From contig JALFCW010000003.1 in assembly GCA_022771625.1 (NCBI GenBank), positions 23,872-87,871 on the forward strand: DNA of 64,000 nucleotides, read 5' to 3'. Made by a program: the position numbers and the translations under genes. This DNA comes from Prevotella sp. (GTDB lineage Bacteria; Bacteroidota; Bacteroidia; Bacteroidales; Bacteroidaceae). The notes below the pieces were generated by a model. It was not told where the DNA came from and did not search any database. It worked only from the letters and a program-made list of their open reading frames with translations. Each line of letters opens with the position of its first letter. Position 1 is the stretch's first letter. Positions 32,101-38,763 of this stretch are shown piece after piece.

Positions 32101-32715
32101 GATGATAACACCTCTATGGTATATACCATCAATCGCGACGGAGCGAAGTTTATGTCGATGAATCCCGCTATCCCCGACATAGCCGTATGCGGAGCAGGAG
32201 GCGAGATGATGTCGTTGGCTGGAGCCGCACCTGTAGAGACAGAGATTTCAGTGGCAACGAGGGTCGGCACGACAGGTCGTTACACCTTCTCGCTCGATAA
32301 GAGTGCAGGCGTTTCACCCGCCACCACCGAGGTATGGTTAAAGGACTATCAAACGGGTATTGTAACGAATCTTATGGAAGATGATTATACTGCTGAGATT
32401 ACTGTGGGCGAGAATCCTGCATCCCCGGTGCTTACCACCGGTAGATTCTCATTGACAATAGGCGGTATGCGTCCTGACATCGGTGGATGGGATGAAAGCG
32501 GTGCCGGATGGACCATATCCATTAACCGTTGTCACGTAACAGTCTCTGATCTCTCCACAGATTCCGATGTCCTCTTCTACACCACCGATGGCATACTCCG
32601 CCATCGTGCCACTCCATTCCTTGGCAAATGCGAGGCAGAGCTTTCTCCTGGCGTATATGTAGTCAGGGCAGAGGGAAATAGCAAGGTTATAGGGCTTGTA
32701 AGGAGAGATAAATAG
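20164..32715 (+). CDS. Giant (4183 aa) secreted parallel beta-helix adhesin with about 7 repeated modules and a T9SS-like C-terminal domain
   Basis: Signal peptide IYTIIAAMLTLCATTMAQ; repeated module starts (RYVTTSGNYANDGTSWAQA, IYVTEKGAGKKDGSSWSNA, FYVTQNGRGTGS, LWVTQQERTSASVADGKTWETA, LYVNPERVSSSADYNGFSWEKA) and module ends (DIGAIE, DIGAYE, DLGVYE, ERGAYE); C-term SPGVYVVRAEGNSKVIGLVRRDK. Confidence 0.85.
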   Translation: MQETMLSIRRIYTIIAAMLTLCATTMAQTTFSGPIRYVTTSGNYANDGTSWAQAKNNLQDAIESLHDYMTRNGITEGRVYVAKGTYRPTTSTPGGDGVLYTSFLIYDGITVYGGFNATNPEATPEDRIVLAADGKTERTISQAIGLKWRMKNTTTLSGNHSSSTEDPMKWNSSKNEYDESFTGNSYHVVWFATNTSTHSSGLDARNRAVGLANKAAIDGFTIQEGNASNRTVPEETDGRHAYHNSYGGGVYMVANSEVRNCIIRQNASALRGGGVYMDGGGLMEQCYVAQNQSDGVGVTDGYGGGVACDDGGIVRNCIIENNAGRCGGGLSIAFSSIPATDKARYASYASGCVVANNTSQAEAGGVFMRNGGLLNHLTITCNNCVGAGVVYNNRRYGRSGGLYVDGGGMVANSVIWGNMVAANNDVQYATYRESSTTPKVKFDFVALSKYNYVDWSGTVKRTNGVYSLNEENRNTTTKGYYPDFTTPPSDKGVSQAPEVPLSWIPRSSSYLRHQGMQLNDYPTSANYPNGSDYETEGKDVVDAFLVSDMTGKQFAPRCVLGAFVANSPTGEHASVVSVEDNITSIITVFIDPSTDAVVSPSEYDNTPIGNSWDNPFNNINDALDYVKTLTISDTSPVQMLVKEGTSTTAGNTYLPYIRSSFIDLPSHVRLYGGFASSLKGTDISKRNPKAYPTRITANITGSDYAENGCHIITVRHGATDVIVDGFQLYFANAQKSSVLPTLALEGGAGIAIINSEADQPMKDIKIRNCVVANCTASQGSALFLRNTPGAVMQVDVENCIFHNNAVTREQAATVEATGNNTTLTLNHCLIRGNVGYGVMATDNANIKVKNTALHANIGYNSYSGSSNPKITDLIATESNPDPNVVTFYTTSNGKISVSDDATSANNMMDLGVSDAVATAVATSKFSYHSSYTSTYPKFVNPTSNIGVNKDGDVTMYGGDPNWMPMNMNPMVNAANESNPDFGFDFTTVTTRNYGGLSDIGAIENTSLPEFGKVIYVTEKGAGKKDGSSWSNAIAGNTVYDLEGKNILSVSTTSDDYISGVYKETSNGNLDFWDASSGNTITSGKVIIKNNRYERYISGLQYAVEIASANSISEVWVAGGIYTDYKGYVIRDKVNVYGGFPNYGNPGNSERHPLLSSSVPVSISNSGLADQIDKYETILQISSESPVTWDNSAGKYTLKDWVISKVNSKTVERRTVLRQPDVCMPTWSPRNHTSTIPETKNGNYAANTYRYKGAKNGKEDTENYIEYNDVIWDGFTIQNGYITNYFANRDGGAGVRLFRGVTLSNCIVKNNVNVSCRNRAGGIYCDGENTTVNNCFIFNNVAELRGNYNSDNAGNPNDGGFGGGSYMIVGTGFNLLICRNYSSKNGGGLFLECSTFYNNTVAYNISGDGVGGVCHWTNQQYLDAKIELFNCLFYKNSGRAVHSSSPNFFTSPTNCYVHTVKDLDGSVSKKFTTTGENKSYVGTTLANPFYDGDNAMISNNYSLKPSNETLTNDCINTGNNTPNGATLPSTDIDFTDRIQDCTVDIGAYEFNGAYSITPDVTTSADQAVFYVTQNGRGTGSAANPENAACWTKLQKVLDAAGRYLEVHKGDEVKKQVIVKLAGDVPTESVDESGNKTYKYSGFVYRPRRSNKVTASGQEVNTRDYTIIVPHGVEVWGGYSDAFTSSDNNGFYTKVSEGNYTDNRDVLKNRTTLSGVYQADDQDVNVYNVVTFTNDTYTEEGTLKTPDALENISARAVLDGLFIEDGNADGEKQSSGKRTDTRVGGAAIVTGYAHIRNCVVQNNKATDAGGGLYLEEGALVSGSIVQYNEVTKGDGGGLYVEEPASAYSENVNAATNPARIFTSDIIYNTASGAGGGISFTTDGTPNVRANSVLFWQNTGSEQSNVNGMTTPTDAGNTNLTIKDYPISFCATETTREPGINNISVNTDVDKGVRFATETYNHDYTDSKGTPVKRKHNEYEFYKIKKYSLLARGGMEYKDYKALVESDALTAEDMANVTRTFQGNDFIDIGARAIGELVLPVANEDNLMTRIFVVKNEEDVATTSVEVMQNQTTSKYYQQEGSSFAYPMRYLDDALEYVRDARKLKKLNDEQTDSVYAYNDTKFEIILSGGTYYPMRNIKGEYVNSRGRTYLVPEGVTIVGGVETKQSDASSGESYYGNIASVGKLPESNVASTTFTYGTSNVVISHPEIKDIIKNRKLSDINHNNIAEPWEMAVQTILSGQVVNGNSNENVYHVIACIADEKHVGGLPDATIKYHDSKSEKYDSNAGNGTVPYERGVPVIIDGVEIEDGTAMGYDAKAVNSVYTYYKGGAICVEGNWVTNTTTNSGDYFKTYTGIDRPVGHRSIPLEVRNCNFRNNGGCLGGAIFTDSELKVFACNFVQNYAKVETDQIGNNSVTYAGRGGAINASYNTVIVNSLFANNEADTSPSPGGAELRGVGGAVLLGEHASLHMINCDVVRNLAYAYPAIYCYEPNKGGKYSDGEQTLKTNNPHKIVNTIFWGNEVTGGSGMDKVANFDKDSHDNTKNAEMLWFCAYEEGKGNAPVNSKNNIDYRLQDYEGFGTFIPSLWTGNYNKLGSDNKSIENVDGTNPDKDPNTGLNPVTCNIIIDSDNDAINGPNFINPSSKAGKAGYYTSADWMIGRINNLVDNGWTFLQQDLKDGDPKFVYIDDEGNIVSQSTSGAEAAGAGIYRRTAYDYDNVNTGETAVPIGNDKYMTYADGTGKAMLRISTDPNPTHHQTYIDLGVYEYQHVKLDPSVENGHVDVLWVTQQERTSASVADGKTWETATSDVQRAIETLLASRNGHDKEIRMLEGRYQPVYTINGNLGFTITTDVTTGIVPPDWKGSTTKGVNSLTIRGGYSKDVQGLENIHDYPVYLFASERSGVDGNLLGHVFVIGDVRQRESTGYSTDKTVTTDVKDYVVPVYLDGLTFCNIKSMPHTDIAGGSCSGGAAVFYKDQKKNQDGENGSLVGKSYVTENGTTVDSYTQYPISGTESKYPLYKLTMNRCDFRVNGATSEVPAVTIGAGGGEALIYNSVFHSNMGSPLIATDTKVVNCTFALNGGSIQFRNTAQGKSEMHNSVLWCNNGYKTTPECTGLSSGSMTYNAISSLSSDDDDNHNVTLSSDNNDVLQGPNFFAPAALTAADSWAKASRDFRVNPSAKIIGKASPKIYVDLVRDLTGRYPYTTTETKKDDDNDPYYVDLVKKDFDLANNTRYYGSAGMERGAYECIATLSRVLYVNPERVSSSADYNGFSWEKAYTKGNLQKAIDAAAVYSNVHNEKSYVFVKGMATSTGETITMRDNVTLYGSLPSTTAINTGVEETTDKNGNKYYDNDKIEKYIKAMDADRDGMASSYSKHTIVNGVKSVEPLTYCLFDGLEIGSGDNNSANVATSPVVDIQQGNVALRNSIIANNEITATGQPLVNLQSGLLYNTLIRDNKVAETSDALVSLGANGYMLNCTVVGGGLTQGSTVSHAINNIMYKETDAAMPFAPYFRHSTTAYHGEIPAEDVSNRNLWYQLHERTTNIEGGENGDANDESKYDGKSHVSDKLKQYVDYTSDRDLLGNPRFLGLKVDNGCFETWSTGAMTKSGSVAPNVLYADGSADNYNGQYYPHEGSVVYLQPSGKLVCKNITDGAGNVTSHYFTDSNPLRPGYVLALEGGSLYGQGNTIDLRYVAAERTIRQQTIGQQTIAQYSLVSLPFDMNYGTDDKGKMPFVTTTTYDSNNNVTETAVAPFSRYEYDGEARSHYKYSFAESNSTCWKPLTTNIRTANEGMLIDRGSTATEQKLRFTAYGATAADYPYRESADKDYVTLTQYDDRTSIEGGSDFTSVYNMGWNLKGMPYLISSYPIFQQMDDDSYVMNVPHVIYTMNPNGSYVTKQSWASSADNTLSPGEAFFTQTATINTEEHLHFAQLFYTSSASTNTASTRSALNISLSSADATGEDAYRSLGVSPAAGAVCLQPVDNTSDDNTSDDNTSMVYTINRDGAKFMSMNPAIPDIAVCGAGGEMMSLAGAAPVETEISVATRVGTTGRYTFSLDKSAGVSPATTEVWLKDYQTGIVTNLMEDDYTAEITVGENPASPVLTTGRFSLTIGGMRPDIGGWDESGAGWTISINRCHVTVSDLSTDSDVLFYTTDGILRHRATPFLGKCEAELSPGVYVVRAEGNSKVIGLVRRDK

Positions 32716-32842
32716 GGAATTTTGTAATAAAAGACGAAAATATTTGGGTATAATATAAAAAAGTTGGGAAAAAATTTGGAGATTACAGAATTTCGTCGTA
32801 CCTTTGCACTCGCAATCAGCAATAACACGGTTGCAAGGATAT

Positions 32843-32913
32843 TGGGATATGGTGTAATGGTAACACTGCAGATTCTGGTCCTGCCTTTCCTGGTTCGAGT
32901 CCGGGTATCCCAA
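32843..32913 (+). tRNA. tRNA-Gln (anticodon CTG), CCA not encoded
   Basis: TGGGATA acceptor pairing with TATCCCA; anticodon loop TTCTGGT; GGTTCGAGTCC T-arm. Confidence 0.92.
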
Positions 32914-32924
32914 CAAAGAAGAGC

Positions 32925-32951
32925 GCAATCTTTCGAGGTTGCGCTTTTTTG
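32925..32951 (+). terminator. Rho-independent terminator after tRNA-Gln
   Basis: agcgcaatctttcgaggttgcgctttttt hairpin plus T-tract. Confidence 0.8.
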
Positions 32952-32967
32952 TGCTTAATAAAGTAAT

Positions 32968-33762
32968 ATGAATATGAAACTTGTTCGCCCGAAGAAAAAT
33001 CTTGGTCAGCACTTTTTGATTGACCTCTCTATAGCCAAGCGCATCGCCGACACGGTGGATGCATGTCCTGAATTGCCAGTGCTCGAAGTGGGACCTGGCA
33101 TGGGGGTGCTCACGCAGTATCTTATGGAGAAGCCGCGACCGGTGAAGGTGGTGGAGATTGACACCGAGTCGGTGGAATATCTCAACGAGCATTTCCCACG
33201 CCTGCGCGAGAATATATTAGGTGAGGACTTCCTGATGATGGATCTTGGCAAGGTGTTCGATGGCAGGCAGTTTGTGCTCACGGGCAATTATCCCTACGAC
33301 ATATCCTCGCAGATTTTCTTTAAGATGCTCGACAACAAGGACCTCATTCCCTGCTGCACGGGCATGATACAGCGTGAGGTGGCATTGCGAATAGCATCGG
33401 CTCCGGGCAACAAGGCCTATGGCATATTGAGCGTACTGATACAGGCATGGTATGACGTGGAGTATCTCTTCACCGTTGACGAGAATGTGTTCAATCCGCC
33501 GCCAAAGGTGAAGAGTGCTGTCATCAGGATGACGCGCAATAGTGTCACCGATCTCGGTTGCGACGAACAGCTCTTCAAGCGCGTAGTGAAGACCGTGTTC
33601 AACCAGCGCCGAAAGATGCTGCGCGTGTCTCTTCGACAGATATTCTCAGGTCGCGAGGTGTCTCCCGACTTTTATCAGCACGACGTGATGACCCGCCGTC
33701 CCGAGCAACTCAGCGTCGCCGAGTTTGTCGATCTGACAAACCTTGTCGCTTCGCAACTATAG
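32968..33762 (+). CDS. rsmA: 16S rRNA (adenine1518/1519-N6)-dimethyltransferase
   Basis: VRPKKNLGQHFLIDLSIAKRIADTV, LEVGPGMGVLTQYL, GNYPYDISSQIFFKML. Confidence 0.96.
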   Translation: MNMKLVRPKKNLGQHFLIDLSIAKRIADTVDACPELPVLEVGPGMGVLTQYLMEKPRPVKVVEIDTESVEYLNEHFPRLRENILGEDFLMMDLGKVFDGRQFVLTGNYPYDISSQIFFKMLDNKDLIPCCTGMIQREVALRIASAPGNKAYGILSVLIQAWYDVEYLFTVDENVFNPPPKVKSAVIRMTRNSVTDLGCDEQLFKRVVKTVFNQRRKMLRVSLRQIFSGREVSPDFYQHDVMTRRPEQLSVAEFVDLTNLVASQL

Positions 33763-34441
33763 GTGCTATGACGTAAGCCTTCAGGATTCGTTGGTCCTCC
33801 AGTGGGCGGTCGTTCTTGTCGGTGGCGGTTTGCTGTATCTTATCCACCACATCCAAACCTTCCACTATCTCCCCGAATACGGTGTATCCACCATCAAGAT
33901 GAGGTATTCCTCCCACGGTCTTGTATGTCTCGCGCATCTCGGGGGTAAGTTTCACCCTATAGCCGTATATGGTGTCGAGACGCTGCTGCATCTTGTCGAG
34001 CTCTTCGTCGGTGAACTTCTTTCCCCAAGCAAGATAGAAATGGCATGCACTCGACTCGCGATATGGGTTGGCATCATCAGGTTCGCGTGCCGCTGCCAAT
34101 ACTCCGCGGCGATGGTATATCTGGGGCAGGCGCAGCTCTTGTTCCACTGTCCAGTCGAGGTCGCCCTCTCCGAGAAACTGCCCCGGCTCTGCATTCTTAC
34201 TCTTGGGGTCGCCGCATTGTATCATGAAATCCTTGATGACACGATGGAACAGCAGCGAGTCATACACGTGCAGGTTTACCAACTTTACGAAGTTGTCGCG
34301 GTGGAGTGGGGTGGAGTCGTAGAGACGCAACCGGATATTGCCGGCAGTTGTCTCGAGCATCACCTCGGTGGGGTTCTTTTTGTCTTGTGCGTTGGCAACA
34401 ATAGTCATTGCCATACACAGAATGAAAATCAATCTTCTCAT
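33710..34441 (-). CDS. Cyclophilin-type peptidyl-prolyl cis-trans isomerase
   Basis: SLLFHRVIKDFMIQCGDP...HLDGGYTVFGEIVEGLDVVDKI; signal peptide. Confidence 0.93.
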   Translation of the reverse strand: MRRLIFILCMAMTIVANAQDKKNPTEVMLETTAGNIRLRLYDSTPLHRDNFVKLVNLHVYDSLLFHRVIKDFMIQCGDPKSKNAEPGQFLGEGDLDWTVEQELRLPQIYHRRGVLAAAREPDDANPYRESSACHFYLAWGKKFTDEELDKMQQRLDTIYGYRVKLTPEMRETYKTVGGIPHLDGGYTVFGEIVEGLDVVDKIQQTATDKNDRPLEDQRILKAYVIAPIVAKRQGLSDRQTRRR

Positions 34442-34606
34442 GCTTTTTTTTGTTTGTATTGATTAAAAAATGTAATATTTTGCCTTTATTTGCCTTGCAA
34501 AGATAATAAAAGATGTTGAAATCCCAAAATAAACGGCGAAAATTTTCATATTCGCAATATTTTTTGTACTTTTGCAAACAAAAGAACAGAATAAAAGGTA
34601 TAAGAA

Positions 34607-35074
34607 ATGAGCAAGTTAGTAATCAACAATTATGAGGATTTTGCCGCAATGCTCGGCAAGAATCTTGGTATTTCCGACTATGTGGAGCTCTCTCAGGAGC
34701 GTATTAATCTGTTTGCCGACGCTACTCTCGACCATCAGTGGATTCATGTCAATCCCGAGAAAGCTGCCGTAGAGAGTCCTTTCAAGACCACCATTGCCCA
34801 TGGTTATCTCACGCTTTCAATGCTTCCATATCTGTGGAATCAGATTATCGAGGTGAATAATCTCAAGATGATGGTCAACTATGGTATGGACAAGATGAAA
34901 TTTGGTCAGGCTGTCAAGTCGGGCGAGTCAATACGCCTCGTTGCCGACCTTGCTTCTATTGCCAATCTGCGCGGCACTGTAAAGGCCGAAATCAAATTCC
35001 GCATTGAGATTAAGGACCAGCGCAAACCGGCGCTCGAGGGCAACGCCTTGTTCCTTTACTACTTTGAAAATTGA
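34607..35074 (+). CDS. MaoC-like (R)-hydratase
   Basis: FADATLDHQWIHVNPEKAAVESPFKTTIAHGYLTLSMLP. Confidence 0.93.
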   Translation: MSKLVINNYEDFAAMLGKNLGISDYVELSQERINLFADATLDHQWIHVNPEKAAVESPFKTTIAHGYLTLSMLPYLWNQIIEVNNLKMMVNYGMDKMKFGQAVKSGESIRLVADLASIANLRGTVKAEIKFRIEIKDQRKPALEGNALFLYYFEN

Positions 35075-35135
35075 AGATTGAAAATTGAAGATTGAAGATT
35101 GAAGATTGAAGATTGAAGATTGAAGATTGAATTGA
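35066..35135. repeat. Tandem TTGAAGA heptamer array (family A, copy 2)
   Basis: ttgaaaattgaagattgaaaattgaagattgaagattgaagattgaagattgaagattgaagattgaattg. Confidence 0.95.
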
Positions 35136-36136
35136 GGCTGTCAAACATCATAGTGAAGATAATATTGCCACTGGTGTTGGGAGGTGCAATATTGTATTGG
35201 ATGTACCGGGATTTTGATTTCGGTAGCATAAGCCATGTGCTTCTCGACGAGATGAACTGGGGATGGATGCTGTTGTCATTCCCCTTTGGAATATTGGCAC
35301 AGGCATTCCGCGGATGGCGATGGCGTCAGACTCTGGAACCTATTGGTGAGAAACCACGCAGTTCGGTGAGCATATATTCGGTGTTCCTGTCTTATGCCGC
35401 CAGCCTTGTCATCCCGCGTGTGGGAGAGTTTACCCGTTGCGGCGTACTCAAGCGCTATGATGGAGTGTCGTTCTCCAAGGCCCTTGGCACGGTTGTCACT
35501 GAGCGTGCCATCGACTCACTTGTCGTGGCGTGCTTCTCTGGGCTCACCCTCCTGCTGCAGTTGAACATCTTCAGTGTATTCTTCTCTCGCACGGGCACGA
35601 GCATGGAGTCTATCCTCAGCCGCTTCTCACTTATGGGATATTTAGTCACCGCCGTATGCGGTGTGTCGGCACTTGTGCTGCTTCATTTTCTCCTCAAGAA
35701 GCTATCTATATATAATAAGGTGAAGGCCACCTTGGGCGGTATATGGCAAGGTGTTGTATCGCTGAAGAACGTAAGGAACATCCCTCTCTTCATCTTCTTC
35801 ACCTTTGGCATTTGGGCAAGTTATTTCTTGCATTACTATCTCACATTCTTCTGCTTTGATTTCACATCGCAGTTGGGTATAGGTTGCGCAATGGTGACAT
35901 TTGTGGTGGGTAGTATTGCTGTATTGGTGCCCACACCCAATGGTGCCGGTCCATGGCATTTCGCCGTCAAGACGATGCTCATCCTATATGGCGTAGCCGA
36001 CCAGAATGCCCTTTACTTCGTGCTGATAGTTCACACTGTGCAGACGATGCTAGTCATCCTTCTGGGTATATATGCATGGGTGGCGCTGTCATTCCATTCT
36101 GTGAATAATAAAATATATAATAATCAAATTAATTAA
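35120..36136 (+). CDS. Lysylphosphatidylglycerol synthase TM region / flippase-like membrane protein
   Basis: GWMLLSFPFGILAQAFRGWRWRQTLEPIGEKPR...VGEFTRCGVLKRYDGVSFSKALGTVVTERAID; TTG start lies in the repeat. Confidence 0.85.
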   Translation: MKIELRLSNIIVKIILPLVLGGAILYWMYRDFDFGSISHVLLDEMNWGWMLLSFPFGILAQAFRGWRWRQTLEPIGEKPRSSVSIYSVFLSYAASLVIPRVGEFTRCGVLKRYDGVSFSKALGTVVTERAIDSLVVACFSGLTLLLQLNIFSVFFSRTGTSMESILSRFSLMGYLVTAVCGVSALVLLHFLLKKLSIYNKVKATLGGIWQGVVSLKNVRNIPLFIFFTFGIWASYFLHYYLTFFCFDFTSQLGIGCAMVTFVVGSIAVLVPTPNGAGPWHFAVKTMLILYGVADQNALYFVLIVHTVQTMLVILLGIYAWVALSFHSVNNKIYNNQIN

Positions 36137-36141
36137 AGCCT

Positions 36142-37593
36142 ATGGAAATCAAGAATCTACAGCCGGAATGTATCTGGCGCAACTTCGATGCACTGACACA
36201 AGTGCCTCGCCCCTCGGGACATCTCGATAAAGTGCAGCAGTTCCTGCTCGACTTCGCCAAGCGCGTGGGAGTTGAGGCTTTCAAGGATGAAGCTAATAAT
36301 ATCGTGATGCGCAAACCAGCATCGGAGGGTATGGAAAACAAACCGGGAATCATACTCCAGGCACACATGGACATGGTGCCGCAGAAGGCTCCCGACAGTA
36401 CGCATAACTTCGAGACCGACCCTATCCAAACCTATATCGACGAGGAAGGATGGGTGAGAGCAAAGGGCACTACACTCGGTGCCGACAACGGTCTGGGAGT
36501 GGCTGCCATCATGGCAGTGATGGAGGATAAGACTCTAAAGCATGGTCCTGTTGAGGGTCTCATCACGGCTGATGAGGAAACAGGAATGTATGGTGCTAAC
36601 GACCTGCCTGCTGACGAACTTCACGGCGATATCCTGCTCAATCTCGACTCAGAGCACTGGGGAAAGTTTGTCATCGGTAGCGCAGGAGGTATTAACGTCA
36701 CAGCCACACTTGATTATAAAGAGGTCGATACCGACCCCGAGGATGTGGCAGTGAAGGTGACACTAAAGGGATTGCGTGGCGGACACTCAGGATTGGAGAT
36801 CAATGCTGGACGCGCTAATGCCAACAAACTTATGGTGCGTTTCGTGCGCGAGGCAATTGCCGAGTGTGAAGCCCGACTTGCAACATGGCACGGCGGCAAT
36901 ATGCGCAATGCCATCCCCTACAAGGCTGAGGTGGTGCTCACACTGCCCACGGAGAATGTAGAGGCATTGAAGGATATGGTGGATGAATGGCGCGACACAT
37001 TCATCGACGAATACAAGGGTATAGAGAATGGTATTGAGTTCTTTGCAGAGGATGTGGAATGTCCAAAGACACAGGTGCCTGTTGAGATTCAGGACAATCT
37101 GGTGGATGCCATCTATGCAGTTCACGACGGTGTGATACGCATGATTCCTGCTTATCCCGACGTTGTTGAGACATCCAGCAACCTCGCCATCATCGACATC
37201 GAGGGAGGCAAGACACTCATCAAACTTCTCCCCCGCAGTGCGCGCGAAGACATGAAGGATTATGTCACCACAATGATATCCAGTTGCTTCTCTATGGCAG
37301 GTATGAAGGTGGAGACGTCTGGCAGCTATGGTGGTTGGGATCCTAATCCCGACAGTCCACTTCTCGCCAAACTCATGCGCATCTACAAGGAGCAGAACGG
37401 TGAGGACGCTCTCGTGCAGATCGATCATGCCGGACTCGAGTGCTCTATCATCCTGGGCAAGTATCCTCATCTCGATGTAGTCTCTTTGGGTCCTGACATC
37501 CGTTCACCTCACTCCACAAGCGAGCGTGCCCTTGCAAGTTCTGTTGAGCCCTTCTGGCGATTGCTCACTGCAGCGCTGGAGGAGCACCCGTAA
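36142..37593 (+). CDS. pepD: Aminoacyl-histidine dipeptidase (M20 family)
   Basis: GIILQAHMDMVPQK, GTTLGADNGLGVAAIMA, DEETGMYGA, GGHSGLEI. Confidence 0.95.
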   Translation: MEIKNLQPECIWRNFDALTQVPRPSGHLDKVQQFLLDFAKRVGVEAFKDEANNIVMRKPASEGMENKPGIILQAHMDMVPQKAPDSTHNFETDPIQTYIDEEGWVRAKGTTLGADNGLGVAAIMAVMEDKTLKHGPVEGLITADEETGMYGANDLPADELHGDILLNLDSEHWGKFVIGSAGGINVTATLDYKEVDTDPEDVAVKVTLKGLRGGHSGLEINAGRANANKLMVRFVREAIAECEARLATWHGGNMRNAIPYKAEVVLTLPTENVEALKDMVDEWRDTFIDEYKGIENGIEFFAEDVECPKTQVPVEIQDNLVDAIYAVHDGVIRMIPAYPDVVETSSNLAIIDIEGGKTLIKLLPRSAREDMKDYVTTMISSCFSMAGMKVETSGSYGGWDPNPDSPLLAKLMRIYKEQNGEDALVQIDHAGLECSIILGKYPHLDVVSLGPDIRSPHSTSERALASSVEPFWRLLTAALEEHP

Positions 37594-37726
37594 ACAAAAA
37601 AATAAAGTAAAAATGGACGATTATCACGCGGAAAACTTCAACAATTAAGGCGTGAGGATAGGGCAAGACGCCAATCCTCTTGCCCTTAAACATTTTGTCG
37701 AAAAAAGTAAAAATCGGATTGGAACA

Positions 37727-38653
37727 ATGAAAACATTCTGGAACTACACCGGTGGCCTCACAACCATCAACGAATGGCAGCCCAACTGTTGGATACAGGT
37801 GACATGCCCGACAGAGGAAGACCAACTCTATCTCGAAAACGAGTTTAAGATACCCGACTATTTCATGCCCGACATCAGCGATACCGACGAGCGTGCACGC
37901 TACGAGTATGACGATGGTTGGATGCTTATCATTTTGCGTATCCCATACGTCAAGGAGATACGCTCGCGCACACCATATACCACCGTGCCGTTGGGTATTA
38001 TCCACAAGCGCGATGTCACCATCACTGTGTGCTACTACGAGACCAACATGATGATCGACTTTGTAAGTTTCCAGCAGAAACGGGGTGAAGGATTCTCCGA
38101 CTATGTCGATATGACATTCCGACTCTTCCTCTCCTCGGCAGTGTGGTATCTGAAACGACTGAAGCAGATAAACGGACTTATTGAAAAGGCCAAACGTAAT
38201 CTCGACCGCGAGGTGAACAACGAGTCGCTCATCGGACTTAGCCGACTGCAGGATTCGCTCACGTATTTCATCACCTCTATCCGTGGCAACGAGACTCTTC
38301 TGTCGAAACTGAAGTTTAAACTGCAGATCGACGAACTCGATGCCGACCTCATCGAGGATGTCAATATCGAGATGTCGCAGGCACGCGAAACCACCAATAT
38401 TTACTCTAATATCCTTGAATCGACAATGGATACCTATTCGAGCATCATCAACAACAATATGAACACCGTGATGCGTACACTCACCTCGGTGTCAATTCTG
38501 ATGATGTTCCCCACACTCATTGCCAGTCTCTTTGGCATGAACCTCATCAACGGGATGGAAGCCAGCCCCTACGGATTTGTTACAGCATTGGTCATCTCAG
38601 TGGCTGTTTCTGGCCTGTTTTGGTGGATTTTTCGTCATAAAAGGCTTATTTAG
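37727..38653 (+). CDS. corA: CorA-family magnesium transporter
   Basis: C-terminal VSILMMFPTLIASLFGMNLINGMEASPYGF (GMN motif) and two TM helices. Confidence 0.93.
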   Translation: MKTFWNYTGGLTTINEWQPNCWIQVTCPTEEDQLYLENEFKIPDYFMPDISDTDERARYEYDDGWMLIILRIPYVKEIRSRTPYTTVPLGIIHKRDVTITVCYYETNMMIDFVSFQQKRGEGFSDYVDMTFRLFLSSAVWYLKRLKQINGLIEKAKRNLDREVNNESLIGLSRLQDSLTYFITSIRGNETLLSKLKFKLQIDELDADLIEDVNIEMSQARETTNIYSNILESTMDTYSSIINNNMNTVMRTLTSVSILMMFPTLIASLFGMNLINGMEASPYGFVTALVISVAVSGLFWWIFRHKRLI

Positions 38654-38763
38654 AGGAAAAAATACAAAAAAAACTTAATATTATTGCACAGTTTCGATTT
38701 TTTTTACTAATTTTGTGGCAAATTCAATGATATAACTGAATCATTAACTAAAAGAAAGTTTTA

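Noticed and set aside
20164-32715. Sequencing artefact or fused ORFs producing the 4183-aa protein
   Set aside because: The frame is open throughout with coherent repeated module boundaries, signal peptide and C-terminal tail, so a real single gene is more likely.
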